This document shows positions 8,079-15,055 of a DNA stretch of 64,000 nucleotides, in pieces; position 1 is the first letter of the stretch; every line of letters starts with the position of its first letter. Source of the DNA: JADJMO01 sp016794445 (GTDB taxonomy: Bacteria > Myxococcota_A > Polyangia > Polyangiales > JADJMO01). Under the pieces are notes generated by a model that was given only the letters and a program-made list of their open reading frames with translations, was not told the DNA's origin and did not search any database. Made by a program: the position numbers and the translations under genes. Location: positions 59,021 through 123,020 of the forward strand of contig JAEUKC010000313.1 of assembly GCA_016794445.1 (NCBI GenBank). Direction: 5' to 3'.

Positions 8079-8582
8079 ATGCACAACAAGATCTGGATGC
8101 TGCTCGTCGCCGTCTTCGCGCTCGCCCCCGTCGTCGGGTGCGACAAGAAGGAAGAGAAGAAGGAAGACAAGGACAAGAAGGACGACGACGACGACAAGGG
8201 CAAGAAGAAGAAGAAGAAGAGCAGCGACGACGACGACGACGACAAGGACAAGAAGAAGAAGAGCGACGACGACGACGACAAGGACAAGAAGAAGAAGGGC
8301 GACGACGACGACAAGAAGAAGGCCGACGACGGCGACAAGAAGAAGATCGGCATCAAGGCCTGCGACGAGTACCTCGACAAGATGGACAAGTGCTCCGAGA
8401 AGACCAAGCTCGGCGCCGACACCGCGAAGACCCTGAAGACCTCGGCCGACTCCACCCGCAAGGCGTGGCTCACCGCCGCCGACGGCCCGGGCAAGTCCAC
8501 CCTCGAGACGAGCTGCAAGACGATGCTCGAGTCCTCGGCGAAGAGCTACAAGACGGTCTGTCCGGGCGTGTTCGACGAGTAG
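8079..8582 (+). CDS. Lipoprotein with Lys/Asp low-complexity spacer
   Basis: A 167-residue secreted protein. The signal peptide ends APVVGC (lipobox, about Cys23). Residues 24-90 are almost only Lys and Asp in alternating blocks, encoded nearly only by AAG and GAC. The last 75 residues form a small helical domain with four Cys (ACDEYLDKMDKC ... SCKTM ... VCPGV) that could make two disulphides. The tail resembles small Cys-containing helical lipoproteins of myxobacteria; function unknown. The charged spacer probably holds the domain away from the membrane. Confidence 0.75.
   Translation: MHNKIWMLLVAVFALAPVVGCDKKEEKKEDKDKKDDDDDKGKKKKKKSSDDDDDDKDKKKKSDDDDDKDKKKKGDDDDKKKADDGDKKKIGIKACDEYLDKMDKCSEKTKLGADTAKTLKTSADSTRKAWLTAADGPGKSTLETSCKTMLESSAKSYKTVCPGVFDE
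8142..8346 (+). repeat. AAG/GAC low-complexity tract coding for Lys/Asp blocks
   Basis: About 205 bases built from GAC and AAG codons in runs of three to six, inside the lipoprotein gene. The runs stay in frame, so length changes by slippage in units of three would be tolerated. Confidence 0.8.
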
Positions 8583-8602
8583 TCGTCCCGCGTGAGACGA
8601 AG

Positions 8603-8637
8603 ACAGGGCCCGGTCGGCGCGACGCCCCGGGCCCTGT
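8603..8637. terminator. GC-rich hairpin between convergent genes
   Basis: Eleven-base perfect arms (ACAGGGCCCGG and CCGGGCCCTGT) around a 13-base loop, between the ends of the KD-rich lipoprotein (+) and the FAD oxidoreductase (-). There is no clear U-run on either strand, so it may act as a bidirectional, Rho-assisted or imperfect intrinsic terminator. Confidence 0.6.
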
Positions 8638-8662
8638 GTCGTTCATGGCTTGCGGCTCCGGA

Positions 8663-10114
8663 TCAGCGCAGCGCGCGGGTCAACGCTCCGGCCACCCTCC
8701 GCGCCCCCCACGCCACCGCGACCACGCTCTGCCCCGGGAACACCGTGTCGCCGACACGCGCGAGCCGCGGGTTCTTCGTGAACCCGGTCGGATAGCCGTG
8801 GAGCAGCGTGTCGAACGTGAACGGCAGCCCCCCTACCCGACCGCGCGCACGCCCCGTGTAGCGTTCCCACGTGCGCGGTGTCGCGGTCATCGCCACGAGC
8901 TCGCGCGCCGACGCGAGGCGCGGGAACACGCGGTGCAACGCCTCGCGGATCCCACGCTCGAGGGTGCCCTTGAGCTCCTGGTGCGCGGTGTCCGACAGAG
9001 CCGCGACCATGTCGGCGTCCACGTGGCCACTGATTGTGAGCGCCCTCTGCCCGATCGGCGCGAACTCCGGGTCGTCGCGCGGGGACAGCGTCACGAACAG
9101 CGACCGCGCGTGGGTCCCGGCGAGCGGCTCGTCGAGCACGATCTGGTGGTACGGCGTCACGTCGTCGAAGACGTCCTCGACGCCGAGGTACATCCCGATG
9201 GCCCCCGGGCCTCTCGGGTGGCGCGCGGCCTGTCGCTCGAATGCCGCGCGCGTCGGCCCGTCCACGAGCCGTGCCGCATCCCAGTGCGTCAAGTCGAGCA
9301 GCACCGCGTCGGCCGCGAACACGCCGCGACTCGTGTGCACGCGGAACCCCGGGGAGAGCTCCTCGACCCGCTCGACCGTGACCTCGGTGCGAAGGTCGAC
9401 CCCCTCTTGGACCAGCGCTTCGCCGAGCGCCTCGAGCAGGCCGGCGAGGCCTCCGCGCGGCGCGAACAGCGGGCGCTGCAGGTACTCGATGCCGATGGCG
9501 CCGAACAACGCGGGACAGTCGCGCGCCGTGGCCTGGGTGGAGATCACGAGGAGCTCGTCGACCAGCGCACGGGCGTCGGCGGTCGGTTCCCCACAGCGCG
9601 CGAGGAGGGCCTCGGTCGTCGTGAGGAGGTGCGGGAGAGAGGCCCAGGCCGTTGGCGTCGTGCCGAGCCGCGCGAGGTCGGACACGCCCTCTGGAGGGAA
9701 CGGCGCCGAACCGATCAGGCGCCACGCGCGCTCCGCGATCGCCACGCACGCCGTCGAGAAGCGACCCAGCGCGGCCCCGTAGCGGAGGGTGAGCGCGCGT
9801 GCGTTCGCCTCCGCATCGGTCGAGAACACCAGCGGCTCGCCGTGGTGCCACGCGGTGAGCGCGGGCGACAGCGGCGCCGCGTCGATCGTCACCCCGAGCT
9901 CGGCGAGGACGCGCCCGAGCGGCATGGTGGGCTCGAGCCCGATGACCGTGGTGGCGCCCGCCAGGAAGGTGAACTCGCCGACCGTGAACCGCGACGCGCA
10001 GCCGCCGACCCGCGCCTTGGCCTCGAGCAGCAGGACGTCGTGGCCCGCCGCGCGCAGGTAGCCCGCCCCGACCAGACCACCGGCGCCCGCGCCCACGACG
10101 ACGATCGAGGCCAC
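8663..10114 (-). CDS. FAD-dependent oxidoreductase, phytoene desaturase/CrtI-like
   Basis: A 483-residue protein. The N-terminus has the Rossmann FAD motif VVVGAGAGGLVGAGYL with a following LLEAKARVGG, standard for phytoene desaturase/carotenoid isomerase-like flavoproteins. The C-terminal end GDTVFPGQSVVAVAWGARRVA fits the second half of the FAD site. Substrates in this superfamily are usually polyenes or other lipids, but there is no carotenoid gene cluster here. The GTG start is three bases after the stop of a 34-residue gene and ends the PYP-like operon, so its product may be linked to the light or ligand signal of that operon. Confidence 0.85.
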   Translation of the reverse strand: MASIVVVGAGAGGLVGAGYLRAAGHDVLLLEAKARVGGCASRFTVGEFTFLAGATTVIGLEPTMPLGRVLAELGVTIDAAPLSPALTAWHHGEPLVFSTDAEANARALTLRYGAALGRFSTACVAIAERAWRLIGSAPFPPEGVSDLARLGTTPTAWASLPHLLTTTEALLARCGEPTADARALVDELLVISTQATARDCPALFGAIGIEYLQRPLFAPRGGLAGLLEALGEALVQEGVDLRTEVTVERVEELSPGFRVHTSRGVFAADAVLLDLTHWDAARLVDGPTRAAFERQAARHPRGPGAIGMYLGVEDVFDDVTPYHQIVLDEPLAGTHARSLFVTLSPRDDPEFAPIGQRALTISGHVDADMVAALSDTAHQELKGTLERGIREALHRVFPRLASARELVAMTATPRTWERYTGRARGRVGGLPFTFDTLLHGYPTGFTKNPRLARVGDTVFPGQSVVAVAWGARRVAGALTRALR

Positions 10115-10117
10115 GGG

Positions 10118-10222
10118 TCAGGGCTCGTCGGACGCGTCTTCGTCGTCGAGGCGTTCTTCCCAGGCGAACCGCGCGAGGAGCTCGCCGAGCGACTCCTCGG
10201 TGCCGGCGTCGGGCTCGGTCAT
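10118..10222 (-). CDS. 34-residue acidic protein coupled to the PYP-like gene
   Basis: A small frame, MTEPDAGTEESLGELLARFAW onward, ending DEDASDEP. Its ATG overlaps the stop of the PYP-like gene (ATGA) and its own stop is three bases before the GTG of the oxidoreductase, so it is well placed for coupled translation. It predicts one amphipathic helix (about residues 10-24) with an acidic tail. No family recognised; it could be a small partner of the photoreceptor-like protein, or only a coupling device. Confidence 0.5.
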   Translation of the reverse strand: MTEPDAGTEESLGELLARFAWEERLDDEDASDEP

Positions 10223-11187
10223 CGCCACACCTCGAGGCCTGCGCGTTCGGCGATCTCGTCGGCGCCGACGCCGCTCGTCGACCATCCCCGCAACACGGCG
10301 ACCTTGTCCGCGGTGGTCGCGGCGATGCGCAGGAACTCCCCTCGATGTCCGAAGGCGAGGCACTCCAGATCGTGTCCCGTGAGCCCACGTGCGACGGCGC
10401 GCAAGACGGCGGGGTACAGCACCTGCTCCATTCCCGCGGGGAGGTCGACCGCGCGGACGACGAAGCCGAGCACCCCCCGCTCTCGGCCGCCGAAGTCGAG
10501 CTCGATGCGCCCGAGCCCCTGGGCCGCGAAGGCGTCGTCGATCAACGCCACGGCGAGCAGCGTCGGGAGGCCGGCCAGAGGCTTGCCGTGGACCCTCTCC
10601 GCGTAGGCCTCGGCGCCTTCGAGCAGCGCCTCGCCCCACGCCTCTGCGGCGGCGTCGAGGGCCGGGCGGTCGACCGTGTCGAAGAGACGAGACCAGAACG
10701 ACCGCGGCGGCGCGAGCGCGACGCCGAGGCCGCCGCGCGCCCGACCGTCCTCGCGGCTGGTGGTCACCGGCACCGTGACGTCGAGGGGCTCGCCGGTGTC
10801 CGAGAGCACCCGCCGCGCGACGATCACGAACACGCGCCCCGGGTCGGGCGCGTGGGCGAAGGTGACCTCGACGTCCTGCGCGCCGTGCAGGAAGTGGAAG
10901 CGAAAGCCGAAGCGCACGACCTCGCTCCGATCCCCCCGCGCGACGAACGCGCGGAATCTGCCCTCGAACGCGGCGACGCGCGTGCAGGGCGCCACGTCGC
11001 GGAACCAGCTGCGGCCGATCACCTCGTCGGGCTCTCGCCGCGACAGCAGCGACTCGTAGCGGTTGTAGAGGTGCACCGTGCCGTCGACGTCGAAGACCAT
11101 GAGGCCGTAGGGAAGCGCGTCGACTTCTTCGCGCGTGAGGTGGGCGATGCGCTCGACGGACTCGATCTCGGTGACCACCTGGTTCAT
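10219..11187 (-). CDS. Photoactive yellow protein (PYP)-like PAS protein with C-terminal ligand-binding-like domain
   Basis: A 322-residue soluble protein. Residues about 20-125 match photoactive yellow protein in order and spacing: PYGLMVFDVDG, YNRYES, EPDEVIGRSWFRDVAPCT and FEGRFRAFVARG. By alignment with PYP, Tyr42, Glu46, Arg52 and the p-coumarate-bearing Cys69 correspond to Tyr41, Glu45, Arg51 and Cys68 here; Thr50 is a Ser (Ser49). Residues about 145-322 form a second domain (GRIELDFGGRERGVLGFVV, VLRAVARGLTG, ECLAFGHRGEFL) faintly like V4R small-molecule-binding domains. Start and stop both overlap neighbouring genes. Whether it binds a chromophore is unknown; many PYP-like PAS domains have not been tested. 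Confidence 0.75.
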   Translation of the reverse strand: MNQVVTEIESVERIAHLTREEVDALPYGLMVFDVDGTVHLYNRYESLLSRREPDEVIGRSWFRDVAPCTRVAAFEGRFRAFVARGDRSEVVRFGFRFHFLHGAQDVEVTFAHAPDPGRVFVIVARRVLSDTGEPLDVTVPVTTSREDGRARGGLGVALAPPRSFWSRLFDTVDRPALDAAAEAWGEALLEGAEAYAERVHGKPLAGLPTLLAVALIDDAFAAQGLGRIELDFGGRERGVLGFVVRAVDLPAGMEQVLYPAVLRAVARGLTGHDLECLAFGHRGEFLRIAATTADKVAVLRGWSTSGVGADEIAERAGLEVWR

Positions 11188-12263
11188 CGCGCACCTCCCG
11201 TGGCCGTTTCGAAGTCCGCGCGCCAACCCACCTGGTCGAGCAGCCGCGCGAGGCCACCGACCACCTCCGTGACGCGCACGACCCCGAAGCGCCCGGGGCG
11301 TTGCTGGTCGAGCCGCTCGAGCGCGCGCGCGATCCAGCGGCCGATCCCCGCGCCCCCCAACTGCGACGCGCCCCGCACGTTCTCCACGAGGACGATCCCT
11401 GTTGGCGAGACGCGGAACGAGCCGAGCGCCGGGTGGGCGAGCAGGAGCTCGACCCGCGCGCCCTCGAGCTCGCGGGCCACGAGACCCTCGGACATCCAGC
11501 GGCGTGCGTAGGCGGTGACCGCGTTGGCGAGCGCAGCCGCCAGCGCCGCATCGGGGGCCTGGTCGGAGGTGGAGGTAGGGCGTGGCGAACGATCGAGCTC
11601 GTCGACGAGCACACGGGCCGTGACCGCCTCGAGGGCGCCGAACTCGTCGGTGTCGTCGACCCCCCGGAGCTCCACGCGGAACCGCCCCGAGGCGACGCCC
11701 AGCAAGGCGTCGAGCGCTGGACGACCCGTGAGCGCGTCGAAGGTCGCGGAGATCGGCACGCCTCCCCGCACGCGGATGGCTCCACGGGCGGCGCCCTGCA
11801 CCACCCGGATCACCGCGTCCTTGGCGGCGCGGCGCAGGGTGTCGAGCAGATCGCCCAGGCGCAGGGCGCCGATCTCTCCCTCGAGCTGGTGCACGAGCGT
11901 GGCGCTCTCCTGCTCGCGGAGGATCATCCGACGGATCTCGGTGGCGAGCTCCTCCGGGCTTCCGTCGAAGTGGACGAACGCCTTGGCCCCGAAGGCCTGC
12001 GCGGTCCCCCGCTCGGCGGTCCGGGTCACGAGCGCGAAGGGGAGGAAGCGCACGTCGTCGTCGCGACGGGCCTCGACCACTGCCTTGGTGATCTGCATCC
12101 GATCGCTGCTGGTGCTGACGACCACGAGCCCATCGCTGGGCCAACGACGCCCCGTGGCCCGCCGCTGCCCCAAGGTCTCCACCCGGAATCGGCGCCCGCG
12201 GAGCACCGAGGAGATCCTGTCGACCTCGGCGGTGCCCTCGCCGGCAATGGTGATCGCGAACAT
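11184..12263 (-). CDS. Pseudo-receiver/PATAN (DUF4388) signalling protein
   Basis: A 359-residue protein. Residues 1-115 have receiver-domain order (ITIAGEG, GLVVVSTS, FLPFALVTRT, AFGAKAFVHF, then a helix), but the phosphorylatable Asp and the late Lys are replaced, so it should not be phosphorylated. Residues about 125-215 match PATAN/DUF4388 (GEIGALRLGDLLDTLRR ... GAIRVRGGVPISATF ... GRPALDALLG). The remaining part (to 359) is a third alpha/beta domain whose order resembles the C-terminal domain of the next gene. PATAN domains in myxobacteria act as protein-interaction modules in two-component networks. The ATG at 12263 has a GGAGCG-like Shine-Dalgarno. Confidence 0.78.
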   Translation of the reverse strand: MFAITIAGEGTAEVDRISSVLRGRRFRVETLGQRRATGRRWPSDGLVVVSTSSDRMQITKAVVEARRDDDVRFLPFALVTRTAERGTAQAFGAKAFVHFDGSPEELATEIRRMILREQESATLVHQLEGEIGALRLGDLLDTLRRAAKDAVIRVVQGAARGAIRVRGGVPISATFDALTGRPALDALLGVASGRFRVELRGVDDTDEFGALEAVTARVLVDELDRSPRPTSTSDQAPDAALAAALANAVTAYARRWMSEGLVARELEGARVELLLAHPALGSFRVSPTGIVLVENVRGASQLGGAGIGRWIARALERLDQQRPGRFGVVRVTEVVGGLARLLDQVGWRADFETATGGAR

Positions 12264-12390
12264 CCAGCGCTCCTCCGCGCCCCCGTGGCAGCAGATGCGC
12301 GGCGCGAGCGGAGCGTTACGGCCGACGCGCGTGAACGTCTGCGCCGCTTGGCCACCGTGAGCTAGGCCCGCGACCTTTCGGCCGATGCGC

Positions 12391-13545
12391 TCAGGGGCGC
12401 GGCGGAGCCTTGGTCTTCGGGTGCACCCCGAGCCATTCATCCGCGAGCGTGGGGTCGTGGAACAGGATCCACGAGCGCAGCGGTACGCCACCGTCGCGCA
12501 GCACCTTGCGGATCTTGGGCAGCGCGCGCTTCGGATCGAGCAGCGCGAGCTCGACGTACGAGTAGATGCGCCCCGTGCCGCCGCCCACCACCGCGCCGAG
12601 CCGTGGCTTGACCAGCACCTTGTCGAGCGCCTCCTGGATGTCGTCGCGATCCTCGAAGCGCGAGCCGGCGAGGCCCTTGCGGCCGTCGATCTTCACGTAG
12701 GCGAACACCTCGCCGTGGCGCGAGAAGCGCCGATCCGAGTAGCCCGGGGCCCGCACCGCCTGGAACACCTCGGGGACCATCGTCGGGGCGACGATGAGGT
12801 CGTCCTGGTCGCCGTAGTCCTCGGCCTCGGGTGGGTCGCCCTGGAACAGGGTCCACTCCGCGCGCGCGAGGCGATCGACGGCCGGCTTCTTCGGCAGCCC
12901 CTTCTTCACGGCAGCGATCGCGGCCTCGACCGCCGCCGGGACCGCCTCGAGCGCGAGCCTCCGCTTCCGGGTCGGCGCCTCGACGGAGATCGCGCCGATC
13001 CAGGTGTCGAGGACGTCTTCTCCGAGCAGCGTCTCGGTGAGCAGGAGCGCGGTCGACTCGGCGTCCTTCTCGGAGAGGCCCGCGAGCTCGAACACGAGGT
13101 CGATGCGTCCGTGCGCGCCCGCGCTGACGCCGACCCTGGTCTTGGGCATGGGGCGACCGGTGCGCCCCTCGATCGTCGCGGTCAGCCACTCGCCGGTCTC
13201 GGCCTGGCGGCCCCCGTAGAACTCCCACCCGCGGAGGCGCGGCGCGCGGGCGAGCATCGCCTCGACCAGCGGCACGAGGGCGTGCTCTCCCTCCGGCGTG
13301 ATCACCAGCCGATGGCCGTTGCCCTTGCGCGCGGGGCCGAACTCCCACCGCAGGCTCTCGTGCACGGCGCCGAGGTGCTTCTGCATGAACGCCGGGAGGT
13401 CCCACGAGGCGCGCCGCGAGAAGAGCGCGTCGAGGTCGTCTGCGCGCTTCGCGAGGGCGGCCCAGAACGAATCGATCTTCTTCTCGACGCGCTCGCGCGC
13501 CTTCTGTTCCTTCGCGTCCTCGGGGTCCGGAAAGCGGAATCGCAT
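12391..13545 (-). CDS. Conserved protein of unknown function
   Basis: A 384-residue, probably cytoplasmic protein without signal peptide or membrane segment. The N-terminal part (FWAALAKRADDLDALFSRR ... LGAVHESLRWEFGP ... LVITPEGEHALVPLVEAM ... GWEFYGGRQ) recalls DUF695-like proteins, in which such a domain appears twice, but I do not assign it firmly. The C-terminal part has GDQDDLIVAPTMVPEVFQAV and GTGRIYSYVELALLD. It follows the transglutaminase-like gene by 26 bases on the same strand, so it can be the last gene of the DUF350/ATP-grasp operon. Start chosen at 13545, seven bases after a TATGCT hexamer. Confidence 0.65.
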   Translation of the reverse strand: MRFRFPDPEDAKEQKARERVEKKIDSFWAALAKRADDLDALFSRRASWDLPAFMQKHLGAVHESLRWEFGPARKGNGHRLVITPEGEHALVPLVEAMLARAPRLRGWEFYGGRQAETGEWLTATIEGRTGRPMPKTRVGVSAGAHGRIDLVFELAGLSEKDAESTALLLTETLLGEDVLDTWIGAISVEAPTRKRRLALEAVPAAVEAAIAAVKKGLPKKPAVDRLARAEWTLFQGDPPEAEDYGDQDDLIVAPTMVPEVFQAVRAPGYSDRRFSRHGEVFAYVKIDGRKGLAGSRFEDRDDIQEALDKVLVKPRLGAVVGGGTGRIYSYVELALLDPKRALPKIRKVLRDGGVPLRSWILFHDPTLADEWLGVHPKTKAPPRP

Positions 13546-13552
13546 TTCGCCG

Positions 13553-13558
13553 AGCATA
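13553..13558 (-). promoter_or_regulatory. -10-like element TATGCT, 7 bases before the start at 13545
   Basis: On the minus strand TATGCT is followed by seven bases and the ATG at 13545. It could be an internal leaderless promoter for the last gene of the operon. Confidence 0.3.
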
Positions 13559-13571
13559 CCCGACGAGAGCG

Positions 13572-14510
13572 CTACGGTCCGTACTCCACGCGCCAGTCGC
13601 TCGGCGACTTGAGGTCGGGGTTCATGAAGCCGATGGGCGAGCCGATCGCCGTCGTCTCGGCGAACGCGTAGCTCGTGCCCTTGAACTTGAACGTGGTGCC
13701 GGACGCGGGCAGCGCGATCCCGAGGAGGGTGTGGGCGTGGGCCTGCGAGCTCACGATGACCGTGTCGACCCCGAGCGACTTGAGGATCACGTGGCCGAGC
13801 AAGGACTTGCTGTCGCAGTCGCCGCGACGCTCCGCGAGGACCAGCGCCGGTGGTTTGATGCCGAACGGATCGTCGGGGATCTCGTAGGGCACCGCCTGCA
13901 CGAACGCCATCACGAGCTGCGCGGTCTGCAGGGAGTTGAGCTTCTGCTGCTCGGCGCGCGCGCGGAAACGCGCGGTGAGCACCTCGATGTCCGGCTTGTT
14001 GCGCTTGACCAGCGTCGCGTAGACGCAGTGCATGTCCGTCTCGCAGCCCGCGGGGGGCTTCCACGAGAACGACTTCTCGTCGAGCCGCTTCCAGGAGACC
14101 GACTTCGCGTAGTCCTTGTAGAACTTGGCGATCGCCTTGCGCTCGTCGGGGTCGAGGTCGTAGCCGACCTTGTGCTGCGACGGCGCGAGGTTCGGCACCT
14201 TGAAGCTGAACGCCGCGGGCGTGCCGTCGGTCGGCTTCGGGTACGCGGCGACGCCCAGGTCGACGACGTTGGCCTTCACGACCGGCGCCGGCACCTTGGT
14301 CGGCGGCGTGTCGTCGTCCTCGTCGTCGTCCTCCGGCTCGGGGGCCTTGGGCGCCTTCGGCTTGGGGGCCTTGTCGACCTTGGACTTGGTCTTGGGCTTC
14401 TGCGGCGGCGAGTTCTCGAACTGGACCTTCTTGGCCTCCTCGACGATCTCGGCCACCACCTGGCAGCCGCCGAGCGACAGCGCGAGCACGAGCAGGAGGC
14501 CACGTCGCAT
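13572..14510 (-). CDS. Transglutaminase-like (papain-fold) lipoprotein
   Basis: A 312-residue exported protein. The signal peptide ends LSLGGC (lipobox, Cys16). A Pro/Lys/Asp/Glu-rich spacer follows (about residues 35-75). The C-terminal domain has the order of a transglutaminase-like cysteine protease: Cys in ERRGDCDSKSLLGHVILKSLG, His in SSQAHAHTLLGI, and an acidic residue in SYAFAETTA, giving a plausible Cys-His-Glu triad. Its ATG overlaps the DUF350 stop by one base (TGATG), so it belongs to that operon. Such domains can cleave or cross-link peptides. With the upstream ATP-grasp ligase, a making/removing pair for an amide-linked modification is a reasonable guess. Confidence 0.75.
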   Translation of the reverse strand: MRRGLLLVLALSLGGCQVVAEIVEEAKKVQFENSPPQKPKTKSKVDKAPKPKAPKAPEPEDDDEDDDTPPTKVPAPVVKANVVDLGVAAYPKPTDGTPAAFSFKVPNLAPSQHKVGYDLDPDERKAIAKFYKDYAKSVSWKRLDEKSFSWKPPAGCETDMHCVYATLVKRNKPDIEVLTARFRARAEQQKLNSLQTAQLVMAFVQAVPYEIPDDPFGIKPPALVLAERRGDCDSKSLLGHVILKSLGVDTVIVSSQAHAHTLLGIALPASGTTFKFKGTSYAFAETTAIGSPIGFMNPDLKSPSDWRVEYGP

Positions 14511-15055
14511 CAGTTGGTCACCGGCAGCACGTCGCGCGGGAGCACGGGCAGCGGGAGCAGACCGTCGAGCGCGGCGCGGAGGCCAGGCTCCACGACCAGC
14601 GCCATCACGACGATCACGCACGCGAGCACGAGCGCGGGAGCGGGGTTGCCGCGGCGAACCTCGGCGAGCTCGTCGACGCCGCCGGTGAGGCGCCCGTAGA
14701 TGCTGACGCCGAGCGCCATCACCAGCGAGCCGATGATGAGCGAGAGCCCCACGTGGAGCGTGGCGTAGACGGCGAACCGTCCGAGCATCGCGGGCACGAA
14801 CTCGCGGCCGCGATACAGGAGGTCCATGGCGTCGAACGTGGCCGTGACCGCGTGCTGCAGGAGCAGGCCGAGGGACAGCACGCTCGCGGCCTGCAGGATG
14901 CCGACGGCGACGTTGCCCTTGGCGAGCTCCCCGTCGGCGTCCTTCTGCCGGAGCAGCAGCGAAAGCAGGCGCAGGCCGAGGAACACGCCGAAGGCGCCGA
15001 CGACGACGCCGAAGCCGACCTTCGCGAGTCCGAACCAGAGGAGGGTCTTGTTCAT
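14510..15055 (-). CDS. DUF350 family membrane protein (YjfL-like)
   Basis: A 181-residue membrane protein with four to five hydrophobic segments. The DUF350 signature is the segment DGELAKGNVAVGILQAASVL (an acidic residue and KGN before a helix). E. coli YjfL belongs to this family and is encoded beside the GSP-synthase-like YjfC. The ATG overlaps the ATP-grasp gene stop (ATGA). A second, longer DUF350 protein lies on the other side of the ATP-grasp gene, so the enzyme is flanked by two membrane partners that probably recruit it to, or present substrate at, the inner membrane. Confidence 0.78.
   Translation of the reverse strand: MNKTLLWFGLAKVGFGVVVGAFGVFLGLRLLSLLLRQKDADGELAKGNVAVGILQAASVLSLGLLLQHAVTATFDAMDLLYRGREFVPAMLGRFAVYATLHVGLSLIIGSLVMALGVSIYGRLTGGVDELAEVRRGNPAPALVLACVIVVMALVVEPGLRAALDGLLPLPVLPRDVLPVTN

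Noticed and set aside
8142..8346. The Lys/Asp tract as evidence for a frameshifted or broken gene
   Set aside because: The frame stays open and both the signal peptide and the Cys-containing C-terminal domain are in the same frame.
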